Counted from the stretch's first letter, positions 26,329 through 35,164 are shown. The stretch is DNA of 64,000 nt from Cytophagales bacterium (GCA_025359125.1 JANYHI010000046.1:1-64000); one strand, 5' to 3'. The notes: generated from the sequence alone by a model not told the origin. A program made the numbers and translations.

Positions 26329-27099
26329 ATGAATTTTCTATTTTCTAAACAAGAGATCAAGGCTATTTCTTTTAAGCCCGCATTCGTATTGATCATGGTT
26401 GCGTTTTGCCTGACAGGCGCATATTTTCTATCGGCTTCATCAATTTTTGAACAGTATCAACAATTATTTTATGTGCTGGGGTTTCAAAATTTGTATGACA
26501 AGCTTCAATATATTCTTACCAAAAGCGAGTTGAAGCAATTCTATCAGTTGCTTTATTGGGTATTTCATCTTCTCATTTTTTATGTAGTCATCCCGTTTTT
26601 GTCAATCAGATTTATTTTAAAAGAACGGATCAAGGATTACGGATTAAAATTTAAAGGGATGTTTTCATGCTATCAGTACTATTTACTTGCTTTTGTATTG
26701 ATATTTCCAATTGTACTCATCGCCTCGTATTCATCTGCTTTTCAGATTACGTATCCATTCTTTGTTCCGTTAGATAAGGCAGATATAGTTCCCTACTTCG
26801 TTATTTGGGAGTTAGCCTATGTTCTTCAGTTTTTTGCGTTAGAATTTTTCTTTCGGGGTTTTATAGTACAAGGGCTAAAAACACAAATGGGTATCTACTC
26901 AGTTTTTGTAATGGTGGTGCCTTATTGTATGATTCATTTTTCTAAGCCGCTGCCCGAATGTATCGGTTCTATTTTTGCAGGAGTATTTTTGGGATTGATG
27001 AGTTACCGAACAAATTCTGTTTGGTTAGGAGCTTTTTTGCATGTAGGTGTTGCGGTTAGTATGGATTTGTTAAGCCTTTGGCACAAAGGCTACTTCTAG
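26329..27099 (+). CDS. CPBP-family intramembrane protease
   Basis: A 256-residue membrane protein with about seven hydrophobic segments and the CPBP (Abi/CAAX) motif region: LEFFFRGFIVQGL gives E-x-x-x-R with a single glutamate rather than the common EE, and IHFSKP gives the family histidine in the next helix. LGLMSYRTNSVWLGAFLHVGV is the third conserved motif with its own histidine. Members are glutamate intramembrane proteases acting on prenylated or small membrane proteins. The substrate here is unknown. It is divergent from the ABC-F gene and followed by the sugar dehydrogenase gene. Confidence 0.85.
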   Translation: MNFLFSKQEIKAISFKPAFVLIMVAFCLTGAYFLSASSIFEQYQQLFYVLGFQNLYDKLQYILTKSELKQFYQLLYWVFHLLIFYVVIPFLSIRFILKERIKDYGLKFKGMFSCYQYYLLAFVLIFPIVLIASYSSAFQITYPFFVPLDKADIVPYFVIWELAYVLQFFALEFFFRGFIVQGLKTQMGIYSVFVMVVPYCMIHFSKPLPECIGSIFAGVFLGLMSYRTNSVWLGAFLHVGVAVSMDLLSLWHKGYF

Positions 27100-27198
27100 T
27101 TTACCGCTTATCTTCTTCAAAACTTATTTCAAACAAAAATTTCCGTTTTGGCCTTTAATAAGTAGTAATTTTAAATTCACATTTATTCCATTGCCAAC

Positions 27199-28359
27199 AT
27201 GAAATCAACTAAGTCCATTTTCTCTTTAAGCCTTTTAACATTGGCTTTATGTTGTAATAATACTTCTAAGAAGGCCATGCCTAGCGATGCCATGCCTGCA
27301 ATTACCGAGGCAAGCGCAAGTTTGCCATTAGATTTAATAAAACTCCCGAAAGGTTTTAGTATTAGCGTTTACGCTGAAGTGGAAGACGCCCGCTCGATGG
27401 CTCTATCACCTAGTGGCACTTTGTTTATTGGAAACAGAAGTGAAGATAAGGTGTACGCGGTAAAAGATACAGATGGAGATTTTAAAGCGGATAAGAAATG
27501 GGTTATTGCATCGGGTTTAAATATGCCTAATGGAGTTGCCTTTAGAAATGGCGACTTATATGTAGCAGAGGTCAACCAAATTCATAAGTTTGCAGGTATT
27601 GAAGCTAAGCTAGATAACCCAGGGAAGTCTCAGATTATTTATGATAAATTTCCTACCGAGAAACATCATGGCTGGAAGTATATCGCATTTGGCCCAGATG
27701 GAAAGTTGTATGTTCCTATTGGTGCCCCTTGTAATATTTGTGAATCGAAGGATCAAATTTTTGCTTCTATCCACCGAATGAATGCAGACGGAACGGGTTT
27801 GGAATTATTTGCGAGTGGGGTAAGAAATACTGTTGGTTTTACTTGGCATCCACAAACTAAAAATATTTGGTTTACAGATAATGGAAGAGACATGATGGGC
27901 GATGATCTGCCTCCTTGCGAATTGAACACAGCACCAAAAGCAGGAATGCATTTTGGGTATCCATATTGCCATGGCGGAACGATTTCAGATCCGGAATTCG
28001 GCAACAAGCGTCCATGCACTGATTTTACAAAGCCTGCACAAAACTTAGGCGCGCATGTGGCACCACTTGGTTTGAAATTCTATACAGGAAAGATGTTTCC
28101 TGCCGAATATCAGAATCAAATTATTTTAGCCGAACACGGATCGTGGAATCGCTCTAAGAAAAACGGATACAAACTTGGATTAGCAAAAATGGATGCAATG
28201 GGAAAAGTAACTAGCTACACTACCTTTGCTACTGGTTGGATGGACGATGCTACTCAAAAAGTTTGGGGTAGGCCTGTTGATGTTTTGGTGATGCCGGATG
28301 GTTCTATGCTGGTGTCGGACGATCAGGCAGGTGTTATTTATAGAATCAGTTATAAATAA
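27199..28359 (+). CDS. PQQ-type sugar/sorbosone dehydrogenase lipoprotein
   Basis: The 386-residue product is a lipoprotein: FSLSLLTLALCC gives the lipobox, so it is anchored on the periplasmic side or outer membrane. The mature part is a six-bladed beta-propeller of the glucose/sorbosone dehydrogenase family, with FSISVYAEVEDARSMALSPSG at the start of blade one, KHHGWKYIAFGPDGKLYVPIG, FTWHPQTKNIWFTDNGRDMMGD and ILAEHGSWNRSKKNGYK. These blades bind pyrroloquinoline quinone and Ca2+ in characterised relatives. It probably oxidises a sugar or aldose in the periplasm. No PQQ synthesis genes are nearby. A heptad palindrome follows the stop. Confidence 0.86.
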   Translation: MKSTKSIFSLSLLTLALCCNNTSKKAMPSDAMPAITEASASLPLDLIKLPKGFSISVYAEVEDARSMALSPSGTLFIGNRSEDKVYAVKDTDGDFKADKKWVIASGLNMPNGVAFRNGDLYVAEVNQIHKFAGIEAKLDNPGKSQIIYDKFPTEKHHGWKYIAFGPDGKLYVPIGAPCNICESKDQIFASIHRMNADGTGLELFASGVRNTVGFTWHPQTKNIWFTDNGRDMMGDDLPPCELNTAPKAGMHFGYPYCHGGTISDPEFGNKRPCTDFTKPAQNLGAHVAPLGLKFYTGKMFPAEYQNQIILAEHGSWNRSKKNGYKLGLAKMDAMGKVTSYTTFATGWMDDATQKVWGRPVDVLVMPDGSMLVSDDQAGVIYRISYK

Positions 28360-28365
28360 ATACTT

Positions 28366-28420
28366 ATTGGTTAATTGTTATCAGTTGATGGTAACATCTT
28401 ACTGATAATTATTAACTGAT
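28366..28420. repeat. GTT/AAC heptad palindrome after the sugar dehydrogenase gene
   Basis: Left arm 28366-28385 and right arm 28401-28420 are complementary at 16 of 20 positions around a 15-base loop. The left arm reads GTTAATT, GTTATCA, GTTGATG in 7-base steps from 28370. The right arm ends in AACTGAT. It sits between two convergent genes. Confidence 0.75.
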
Positions 28421-28427
28421 CCCCGAC

Positions 28428-28928
28428 CTAGAAGTCATCAGCAATAGCTTCTATCTTCTTGCCTTTGTCGATGAACATCATTTTGCGAACGGGTACGCTT
28501 CGGTAGCTTAATTCTATTTTTTTCGGGTGGCCTTTATATACTAGACTTAGCGTATCGGTGGCGCGCCAATAAAAACGTTCATCGCGAATGCTGTAGATTG
28601 CTTTGCCATAAGATTTTTCTAAGGCTTTCATTATCTGCGGATCTTTTTCGGTACTCACCTTGATCTCATAAATCAATCCATTATAAACCTTTAATTCTAT
28701 TTCCTTTACGCTAACGGTTCCGATCTTATCATAATCGCGATGTTGTACTTCATACAACTTGGCAGGAAACTCCTTCAGTTCAATAAACTCTTTTTTGAAG
28801 ATCGCTCCCTTAATGCTGTCAACCGGATGGCCAAGTTTAATGTCTTTGAAGCCATTTCTTTTTGCTAATTCACTTTGCGCGTTTGATTGTAGAAATGAGA
28901 TTGCTAATAGTAAAATGACTAATCGCAT
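28428..28928 (-). CDS. small secreted protein of unknown function
   Basis: The ATG at 28928 gives a 166-residue product with a textbook signal peptide (MRLVILLLAISFLQSNAQ). A longer frame runs back to 29174, but that would overlap the deaminase gene by about 100 bases and lacks a signal sequence at its end, so the internal ATG is preferred. The mature part contains GFKDIKLGHPVDSIKG, a pattern common in Bacteroidota periplasmic proteins with a repeated beta domain, and then KIELSYRSVPVRKMMFIDKG. No known enzyme motif. Predicted periplasmic. It is divergent from the deaminase gene. Confidence 0.7.
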   Translation of the reverse strand: MRLVILLLAISFLQSNAQSELAKRNGFKDIKLGHPVDSIKGAIFKKEFIELKEFPAKLYEVQHRDYDKIGTVSVKEIELKVYNGLIYEIKVSTEKDPQIMKALEKSYGKAIYSIRDERFYWRATDTLSLVYKGHPKKIELSYRSVPVRKMMFIDKGKKIEAIADDF

Positions 28929-29068
28929 AGTATTATTTAAGTTCGGTGCATGAGTGAAAAATGTGTCACTGTTTTTATTTGCAAAAATCATCTCATTATC
29001 AATTGATAGCGAATATAAGAATTTGATTGCAATCTGTATTTTTACACATCTTGATAAATCCCTAACCC

Positions 29069-29557
29069 ATGCCTTCAATAAAACCTGCTTTTGATGATAT
29101 CTATATGGAGCTGGCCGTGAATTTAGCCAAGCGCTCTCATTGCATAAAGCGGCATGTGGGCGCGGTGCTAACAAAAGACACCCGAATTATCTCTATTGGA
29201 TATAATGGCCCCCCCTCGGGAACTCACAATTGCGATGAAGAATGGGCAGAGGTTGGTTGCCCCAGAGATTCTAAAGGTGGTTGCTCATTAGCCATTCATG
29301 CCGAGCAAAATGCAATATTGTATGCCGTAAAAAATAAAACCTCTGTAGATGGAGCAACTCTGTATGTTACACTGTCCCCTTGCTTGGCTTGTTCGCGAAT
29401 TATTTTTAGTATGGGTATTCGCAAAGTGATTTATTTGAACTCTTATGCTCAATTCAAAAACCTACCGACTGATGAAGGTGTTGACTTCCTAAATAAGTTT
29501 GGCGTAGAGTGTACCCGATATCACGGCACCATATCGAGTGTAACACATATGATCTAA
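29069..29557 (+). CDS. dCMP/cytidine deaminase family protein (ComEB-like)
   Basis: A 162-residue zinc deaminase. The catalytic motif is H77-A-E79 with the metal ligands Cys105 and Cys108 in SPCLACSRI. An N-terminal helix with KRHVGAVLTKD and a Cys-rich insert (NCDEEWAEVGCPRD, GGCSLAIHAEQ) matches the ComEB/dCMP deaminase group, which turns dCMP into dUMP to feed thymidylate synthase. thyA is in the same window but not adjacent. The insert cysteines suggest a second, structural zinc, as in T4 dCMP deaminase. Followed by a weak terminator. Confidence 0.92.
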   Translation: MPSIKPAFDDIYMELAVNLAKRSHCIKRHVGAVLTKDTRIISIGYNGPPSGTHNCDEEWAEVGCPRDSKGGCSLAIHAEQNAILYAVKNKTSVDGATLYVTLSPCLACSRIIFSMGIRKVIYLNSYAQFKNLPTDEGVDFLNKFGVECTRYHGTISSVTHMI

Positions 29558-29566
29558 AAAAAGAAA

Positions 29567-29587
29567 GCCAGATCAACTGGCCTTTTT
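29567..29587 (+). terminator. weak intrinsic terminator after the deaminase gene
   Basis: GCCAG and CTGGC pair around an ATCAA loop and are followed by CTTTTT. The stem is only five pairs, so termination strength is uncertain. It lies between convergent genes. Confidence 0.45.
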
Positions 29588-29606
29588 CCTTATTTCAATT
29601 TTGAGA

Positions 29607-29930
29607 TTACTTTTTTATTGCCTTTTCAATATCGGCAACAAACTTAGCAGTAATTCCTTTTGTCTTCTTAGCCAACTCAGATTGAAAGAAGATAATCGCT
29701 CTTTCTCCTGTTTGAATAAGTCCAACAGGATTTTTATCATGGCTGTAACTACCCAAACACCATTCAATCTCAGATTGAAGTTGTGGCTCTGCATTCAAAG
29801 ATTTAAGTTTCTCCAATATGCTTATCGAAACTTTTTCTATATCTACAGTTTGGGTAGCAGTGGCACGTTTAGCGGGTGCTTTCTTAGCAACAGGTTTTTC
29901 TATTTTAGTTTTGGCGATAGTTTTAGCCAT
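29607..29930 (-). CDS. hypothetical protein with a Lys/Ala-rich N terminus
   Basis: The 107-residue product starts MAKTIAKTKIEKPVAKKAPAK, a lysine/alanine/proline-rich basic tail like the ends of histone H1 and some DNA-binding proteins. After it comes a compact helical part (about 32-107) with SILEKLKSLN, QSEIEWCLGSYSHDKNPVG and a helical C terminus. I recognise no named family. The basic tail suggests nucleic-acid binding (inference). The 21-residue lysine-rich gene lies 284 bases upstream on the same strand. Confidence 0.65.
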   Translation of the reverse strand: MAKTIAKTKIEKPVAKKAPAKRATATQTVDIEKVSISILEKLKSLNAEPQLQSEIEWCLGSYSHDKNPVGLIQTGERAIIFFQSELAKKTKGITAKFVADIEKAIKK

Positions 29931-30164
29931 AATTTGTTTTTTGTTTCTACAAAGTTAAACGCATCTTAAGATGGCAAACAAGAATCAAACACACAATATT
30001 TACGCAACCGATACCTGAAAAATGATTCTCGCTACTGATTGCAATGCGTTTTAACTATGAAAATAGCTATTTCAATAGAACTGAATTTATAAATTGAGAT
30101 TGATCGAGTGGATGATGAGGTAAATTTTTCTGAAGAGAGATTTCAGATTTCAGCTAAAAAAGAA

Positions 30165-30191
30165 AAGGGAAGTGATCTAATCACTTCCCTT
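30165..30191 (-). terminator. strong intrinsic terminator, reverse strand
   Basis: AAGGGAAGTGA and TCACTTCCCTT pair over 11 positions (plus one inner T-A) around a CTA loop. On the reverse strand they are followed by TTTTCTTTTTT. It ends the lysine-rich mini-gene. Nothing else supported lies between 29931 and 30165. Confidence 0.8.
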
Positions 30192-30213
30192 GTAAGCATC
30201 AAGCTTTGCTTGA

Positions 30214-30279
30214 TTACTTTTTCTTCTTAGCAGCTTTCTTTACTTTCTTAGCTGCTTTCTTAGCGGGTTTTTTTGCCAT
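30214..30279 (-). CDS. 21-residue lysine/alanine-rich basic peptide
   Basis: A short ATG frame (30279) ending in TAA (30214-30216) encodes 21 residues made only of Lys, Ala, Val, Pro and the first Met: MAKKPAKKAAKKV then KKAAKKKK. This is a histone H1-tail-like composition. The strong terminator 23 bases after its stop shows a transcript really ends here, and a second hairpin (ATCAAGC/GCTTGAT) overlaps the stop. It resembles the basic tail of the 107-residue protein downstream. Predicted to bind DNA or RNA by charge (inference). It could also be a transcript whose main product is an RNA. Confidence 0.5.
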   Translation of the reverse strand: MAKKPAKKAAKKVKKAAKKKK

Positions 30280-30420
30280 AGCGTTTTATATTTTAGTTTA
30301 AAACTTACGAAATGTATAACAAAAAATTAATCTACAAAAATATTTTGCTAAATATTTTTTTATGATCGAAGAAATTCATGTTCAACATTTTTTCAATTGG
30401 GGCCATAACTTCACTTTTTC

Positions 30421-31446
30421 TCATTCAATAATATTTACTTCTGCTGTAAGTGTGATGTTGAATTTCTCTTTCACGCTCGCTTGAATTTTCATCGCGAGGT
30501 CAAAAATTTCTTTTCCATTTCCATTTCCATAATTCACTAACACAAGAGCTTGATGTGCGTGAACACCTACTTCATTTATTTTTTTTCCTTTCCATCCGCA
30601 TTGTTCAATGAGCCAACCTGCTGGAATTTTAACTTCTTGATTTACAGAAGGGTAAGATGGTATAGTTAGATAACTTTTTTGCAGTGATTGATAGTGATCA
30701 AGCGTGATAGAAGGATTTTTAAAGAAGCTTCCTGCATTACCAATAACTTTCGGATCAGGTAGTTTGCTCTCACGAATTTTTATTACTGCTTCACTCACCG
30801 ATTGAATTGTTGGAGTGACTATGTTTAGTTGTTTCAGTGTGTCTTGAATAGCTCCGTAGGTTGTATTTAGTCGATGACTTTTCTTAGTAAGAGTTAAAGT
30901 AACACTTGAAATAAAAATTTTTTCCTTCCACTCATGTTTAAATATACTTTCTCTATATCCGAAGGCACATTCATCATTTGAAAATGAAATTGATCTACCT
31001 GATTTTAGTTCAATGCCATCTACTTTTTTGATCACATCTTTTATCTCTACACCATATGCACCTATGTTTTGTATAGGAGCAGCACCACTAGTACCAGGTA
31101 TAAGAGATAGATTTTCTACTCCGCCCCAATTATTTCTTACACAATAGAGCACAGTACTGTGCCAACTCTCTCCCGAAGCAACCTCAATAGTAATGTACTC
31201 GTCACTTTCTTCCACAATCTTAATTCCGTTCAGGTCAACTTTAAGAATCAGCCCGTCAAAATCATTTTTGAATAGCATATTGCTACCTCCGCCCAGTATT
31301 AACGACTTATTCTGCTTGTATAAATCGCTTTGAAGAATTTCTTTTAGATCGTTTACAGAAGAAATGGAAACAAAGAGTGAAGCTTTCGCATTAATTCCGA
31401 AAGTGTTGAGGTGTTTTAAACTTTTGTTGTGTTCGATCTCTATCAT
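30421..31446 (-). CDS. murB: UDP-N-acetylenolpyruvoylglucosamine reductase
   Basis: A 341-residue MurB of the E. coli length class, the NADPH/FAD enzyme that makes UDP-MurNAc for peptidoglycan. Features seen: HLNTFGINAKASLFVSI at the N terminus, the FAD-binding LILGGGSNMLF, SLIPGTSGAAPIQNIGAYG, the catalytic Ser region GNAGSFFKNP, and the closing LTAEVNIIE with the proton-relay Glu. It is a single cytoplasmic enzyme. Divergent from the HMG-CoA lyase gene, 118 bases away. Confidence 0.95.
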   Translation of the reverse strand: MIEIEHNKSLKHLNTFGINAKASLFVSISSVNDLKEILQSDLYKQNKSLILGGGSNMLFKNDFDGLILKVDLNGIKIVEESDEYITIEVASGESWHSTVLYCVRNNWGGVENLSLIPGTSGAAPIQNIGAYGVEIKDVIKKVDGIELKSGRSISFSNDECAFGYRESIFKHEWKEKIFISSVTLTLTKKSHRLNTTYGAIQDTLKQLNIVTPTIQSVSEAVIKIRESKLPDPKVIGNAGSFFKNPSITLDHYQSLQKSYLTIPSYPSVNQEVKIPAGWLIEQCGWKGKKINEVGVHAHQALVLVNYGNGNGKEIFDLAMKIQASVKEKFNITLTAEVNIIE

Positions 31447-31564
31447 AAACTAAGAGCAAGGAATGAAAAACGAATGAAATAAGAAAGCAAAAACAAAACC
31501 TGCTTGACTTACACATTTTACTTTTATGAATAATTGACTGAAATTTGAGTTTACCTTTTGATAA

Positions 31565-32416
31565 ATGAAAATAATTGAATGCCCCCGAGATGCCATGCAA
31601 GGGTTAACCGAGTTTATACCTACCGAGCAAAAGGCGAAATACATCAATCAATTGCTTAAAGTTGGGTTTGATACCATTGACTTCGGAAGTTTTGTTTCTC
31701 CAAAGGCAATACCTCAGCTGCGCGATACGGCTGAAGTGTTATCTCAACTTGATTTAACCAACACGAAATCTAAACTTTTGGCCATTGTTGCCAATACGCG
31801 TGGTGCAGAAGAAGCATCGAAACATGAGACCATCACTTACCTAGGATTTCCGCTTTCTATCTCCGAAATCTTTCAACAGCGCAATACCAACAAGTCTATT
31901 TCAAAAGCACTGGATTCTATACAAGAGATTCAATCTATGTGTAATAGCAGTAATAAAATACTTGTTACGTACATCAGCATGGGCTTTGGCAATCCCTATA
32001 AAGATCCTTACAACGTAAAAGTGGTGGAGGAATTTATAGATATATTAGCGACACTTGATGTTAAGATTATTTCTTTGGCCGATACGATTGGCGTTTCTAT
32101 GCCAAATCAAATTCAATTTTTATTTACCTCGCTTACTAAAAAATTTCCTTCTATTGAGTTTGGCATGCATTTGCATTCTAACCCGGCAACAGCCATAGAA
32201 AAAATAGAAGCTGCTTATTTATCCGGGTGCCAACGATTTGATGGAGCCCTTAAAGGATTTGGTGGATGCCCAATGGCAGAAGATGAATTGGTAGGAAACT
32301 TAGCTACTGAAACTGTTCTTACTTATCTAGATTCGAAAGATGCTTCTCCCAAATTAGATAGAAATGCTTTTCAGGAAGCGATGTTGTTGGCAAATCAAAT
32401 TTTTCCCAGCCATTGA
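31565..32416 (+). CDS. hydroxymethylglutaryl-CoA lyase family protein
   Basis: A 283-residue DRE-TIM metallolyase. The N-terminal catalytic Arg8-Asp9 are in ECPRDAMQG. The metal-binding HxH is in FGMHLHSNPATA, and the lid-loop cysteine signature reads GGCPMAEDELVGNLATE. HMG-CoA lyase splits HMG-CoA into acetoacetate and acetyl-CoA at the end of leucine degradation; length and motifs fit that enzyme better than citramalate or isopropylmalate synthases. Other leucine-degradation genes are not adjacent. It ends one base before the convergent dprA stop. Confidence 0.87.
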   Translation: MKIIECPRDAMQGLTEFIPTEQKAKYINQLLKVGFDTIDFGSFVSPKAIPQLRDTAEVLSQLDLTNTKSKLLAIVANTRGAEEASKHETITYLGFPLSISEIFQQRNTNKSISKALDSIQEIQSMCNSSNKILVTYISMGFGNPYKDPYNVKVVEEFIDILATLDVKIISLADTIGVSMPNQIQFLFTSLTKKFPSIEFGMHLHSNPATAIEKIEAAYLSGCQRFDGALKGFGGCPMAEDELVGNLATETVLTYLDSKDASPKLDRNAFQEAMLLANQIFPSH

Positions 32417-32417
32417 T

Positions 32418-33530
32418 TTAATTTGTTAAAGCAAATAATTTCCCCGGAAGGGTTTTTACAATATTTTTAAATTCTAACCCGAGTAGGAGTGAGGCCAGCA
32501 GACTAGGTGATAGAGAAGATTTAATAGTAAGCTCATCAATCGCCATCGGTGCTTTCTTTTCTAATAATAGTTCTACCACAAGCCGCTCGTTGGGTTCAAA
32601 TTGATTTAAATCGATACTACTCGATTTTATTTTTCTCTGTAAATTATCTTGAGCCGACCAATTCATGATATATTCTAAATCTTTCACGGAAGTGTATAGA
32701 TTCGCCTTGTTCGTCTTGATTAGTTTATTACAACCTTCTGAAAACGTTTCTCCAATGCTGCCTGGTATTGCAAAAACATCTTTGTTATACGAGTTGGCAA
32801 TTTCTGCTGTAATCAATGCACCGCCCTTCTCAGCCGCTTCCACCACAATTAAGGCATCGCACAATCCTGCTATGATACGATTACGTGCCGGAAAATTATG
32901 CGCATCTGGTTTTGTGCCAAAACTATTTTCGGTAAGTAATCCTCCTAGCTCCAACATTTTCTTTGCTGTCTCTTTATGTGCAGCAGGGTAAACAACATCC
33001 ATACCGCTTCCCATAATACCGAGGGTAGGCAAATCACATTTTAAAGAATGCTTATGCGCATGAATATCGATTCCGTAAGCAAGACCACTAATAATTAACG
33101 GCTGATGTGGTGCCAATTCGTTAATTATTCGCTCTACAATATCTTTACCGTACGTAGTTGCTTGTCGGGTGCCAACAATGCCTACCGTTTTGGCATGATT
33201 TAAATTAGCGGTGCCTTGAAAGTAAAGTAGAACAGGTGCATCTTCTATTTGTTTTAACCGGCTCGGATATTTTGAATCGGTATAAAATAAAATTTCCGTG
33301 TTGCTTTTATGCGCTTTCGTTAATTCCTTTTCTGCCTTATCAAAAGATTTCCCCTTTAGAATGGCTTCGGCTGTTACTTCGCCAATGCCGGGAATTTTTA
33401 GGAGCTTACCTTTTGGAGTTTTAAAAACCTGATCGGCTGATCCGCAGTAACTGACGAGTTGTTTTAAAAGCAAATCGCCAATTCCATTCAAACTATGTAG
33501 TGCAAGAAAAGAAAGCCGTTCTTGATCCAT
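32418..33530 (-). CDS. dprA: DNA-processing protein DprA
   Basis: A 370-residue DprA/Smf, which loads RecA on incoming single-stranded DNA during transformation. An N-terminal helix-hairpin-helix part (LNGIGDLLLKQLVSYCG, KIPGIGEVTAEAIL) is followed by the Rossmann-like core with TVGIVGTRQATTYG, ISGLAYGIDIHAHK, GIMGSGMDVVYPAAHKE and ENSFGTKPDAHNFPARNRII. The C-terminal winged helix (about 305-370) is the DprA domain 3. All family parts are present. It shares its direction with the MerR gene upstream but has an inverted repeat between them. Confidence 0.94.
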   Translation of the reverse strand: MDQERLSFLALHSLNGIGDLLLKQLVSYCGSADQVFKTPKGKLLKIPGIGEVTAEAILKGKSFDKAEKELTKAHKSNTEILFYTDSKYPSRLKQIEDAPVLLYFQGTANLNHAKTVGIVGTRQATTYGKDIVERIINELAPHQPLIISGLAYGIDIHAHKHSLKCDLPTLGIMGSGMDVVYPAAHKETAKKMLELGGLLTENSFGTKPDAHNFPARNRIIAGLCDALIVVEAAEKGGALITAEIANSYNKDVFAIPGSIGETFSEGCNKLIKTNKANLYTSVKDLEYIMNWSAQDNLQRKIKSSSIDLNQFEPNERLVVELLLEKKAPMAIDELTIKSSLSPSLLASLLLGLEFKNIVKTLPGKLFALTN

Positions 33531-33534
33531 AAAT

Positions 33535-33599
33535 TAATTTGATAAGTCGTTGATTCGGTAATTAAGATTGCACCCGAAAATCATCACATTATCGAATTA
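33535..33599. repeat. imperfect inverted repeat between merR-like gene and dprA
   Basis: 33535-33555 and 33579-33599 are complementary at 16 of 21 positions around a 23-base loop. It resembles the heptad palindromes in size and place, but the 7-base GTT/AAC rhythm is not clear, so membership is uncertain. It fills most of the gap between the two reverse-strand genes. Confidence 0.45.
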
Positions 33600-33616
33600 G
33601 CAAATAAACGAGTTGA

Positions 33617-33955
33617 TCAGGAAAGTTTTTCTCGTACTTCAACCATAAAGGCGCGCACTTTTTTTAACGAATCGAGGAGATCCATTTTATCGCGCACCGA
33701 TTGAGTGTCATTCTTCAACATTTCTTTGGCACCTTGTAATGTAAATCCTTTTTCCTTTACCAAGTGATAAATGGTACGAACGTGGTCAATATCTTCTTTA
33801 GTAAATTGGCGATTACCTTTTCTATTCTTCTTTGGCTGAATCAGATCGAATTCCGTTTCCCAAAAACGGATAAGAGATGGGGCTACATTAAACTGCTCAG
33901 CGACTTCACCGATCGAGTAATAAAGCTTCTCAATTTCTTTTTCTTTGTATGCCAT
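33617..33955 (-). CDS. MerR-family transcriptional regulator
   Basis: A 112-residue protein: only the winged helix-turn-helix and the start of the dimer helix are present (YSIGEVAEQFNVAPSLIRFWE, then GNRQFTKEDIDHVRTIYHLV). This short form without an effector domain is usual in Bacteroidota. No ligand pocket is visible. It probably binds a promoter as a dimer; the target is unknown. It is the first gene of a reverse-strand run that continues into dprA, across an inverted repeat. Confidence 0.9.
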   Translation of the reverse strand: MAYKEKEIEKLYYSIGEVAEQFNVAPSLIRFWETEFDLIQPKKNRKGNRQFTKEDIDHVRTIYHLVKEKGFTLQGAKEMLKNDTQSVRDKMDLLDSLKKVRAFMVEVREKLS

Positions 33956-34067
33956 GAAGTAGGTTAGGCCTGAATAAGTCAGCTGGTTAACTGAACATCA
34001 TGCAAAGTAATAATTCTTTAAACTGTAAGCAATGGTGCTGAATTTTTTTATTGACTGATTAAAGGAT

Positions 34068-35111
34068 TCATTTCACAAGGTGTTTTACGTTGCCATTATC
34101 ATCAATTTCAATTTGACTTTCCGGGAAATCTTGCCTTGTTAGTTGCTGAATGCGCTTTAAAACCTTCTTTTCATCGTCTATTGTAACAGGCCTATAAAAA
34201 GTTTGCTTGGTAGAAGTTATTTCTGCACGATAAAACTCTCCGATAGAGCTGGTAAAAACTTTTATGATGGGAGATAAGCCATTGATGCCCGAAACATTTA
34301 TGCCTCCGTAAGTGCAAAAGTTGCCAAGACTATAGCTGATAAACTTATTTTTGTACACTTCTACTGCGCGTGTAACATGCGGACCATGTCCGAATACAAC
34401 ATCGGCACCTACATCAATTAACTGATGTGCGAATTGATACACATCGCCTCGGTTTTCCCCATAAAAAATCTCGTTTTTGCGCGGCACGTGTTCGTGCTGT
34501 GGGCCTTCAGCTCCGCCATGAAAGGAAACAATCACAATATCGACAGTTGAATCAAGCTTAGCGATGGTTCTTCTTGCTTCTTTTAAATCATTAATACTGG
34601 CACAGCCTGCATTGGGCGCAAAGGCTGCAACACCAAAGGTGATTCCTTCTTTTTCAAAAATAACGTACGGTTTAGTACTTTGGCCGGCTTGCCGTATTCC
34701 AACTTCTTCAAGTGCTTTTATGCTGCTTCTTTTTCCAAGCTCTCCGAAATCGCCAGAATGATTATTTGCGAGACTCATCACATCAAATCCGGCATTTACT
34801 AAATTCTGCACATACTTTTCAGGACTTCTGAAAACGTAGCATACTTTCGGATCTCTGCATGTTTTTGCGGTGCCACCATCGTTCAGTAATACGCCTTCTA
34901 AATTTCCGAATGTTACATCGGCATTTTTCAAAATGTATTCTACTTCTTTCATTAGATCGAGCCCATCATTGGGCGGAAGATTGCCTCCATTCGGATAATT
35001 ACTGCCCATCATCATATCGCCCACGCCAATTATGCTAACTGTATCTTTTTTTGTTTGAGCTTTTAGATTTTGAATAGCAAAGATTAAAACGGCAAGTAAA
35101 AGAAAGCGCAT
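34068..35111 (-). CDS. CapA/PgsA-type metallophosphatase-like protein
   Basis: A 347-residue secreted protein with signal peptide MRFLLLAVLIFAIQNLKAQ. The rest matches the PGA_cap (CapA) family: SIIGVGDMMMGSNYPNG with metal-binding Asp, VTFGNLEGVLLNDGG, SLANNHSGDFGELG with the conserved NNH, IVSFHGGAEGPQHEHVPR, and GHGPHVTRAVEVYKNKFISYSLGN. Relatives are calcineurin-like enzymes linked to poly-gamma-glutamate capsules, but here no capsule genes are near, so a capsule role is not implied. Predicted periplasmic. It is followed on the reverse strand by the merR-like gene and preceded by the two M23 peptidase genes. Confidence 0.87.
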   Translation of the reverse strand: MRFLLLAVLIFAIQNLKAQTKKDTVSIIGVGDMMMGSNYPNGGNLPPNDGLDLMKEVEYILKNADVTFGNLEGVLLNDGGTAKTCRDPKVCYVFRSPEKYVQNLVNAGFDVMSLANNHSGDFGELGKRSSIKALEEVGIRQAGQSTKPYVIFEKEGITFGVAAFAPNAGCASINDLKEARRTIAKLDSTVDIVIVSFHGGAEGPQHEHVPRKNEIFYGENRGDVYQFAHQLIDVGADVVFGHGPHVTRAVEVYKNKFISYSLGNFCTYGGINVSGINGLSPIIKVFTSSIGEFYRAEITSTKQTFYRPVTIDDEKKVLKRIQQLTRQDFPESQIEIDDNGNVKHLVK

Positions 35112-35164
35112 GGGCGTAGATAATTTAATTCACTGAGGGCTGTAAAAATTAGAAAATGAAAAGG

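Noticed and set aside
28929-29174. N-terminal extension of the 248-codon frame
   Set aside because: It overlaps the deaminase gene on the other strand and precedes an internal ATG followed by a good signal peptide, so the shorter gene is used.
29601-29969. 122-codon frame on the forward strand over the reverse 107-aa gene
   Set aside because: The reverse frame has a plausible start and protein-like sequence; the forward frame is Leu/Ser/Phe-rich noise from its complement.
30058-30093. An 11-codon frame (ATG at about 30058) between basic-protein genes
   Set aside because: Too short, and no conserved features or start signals.
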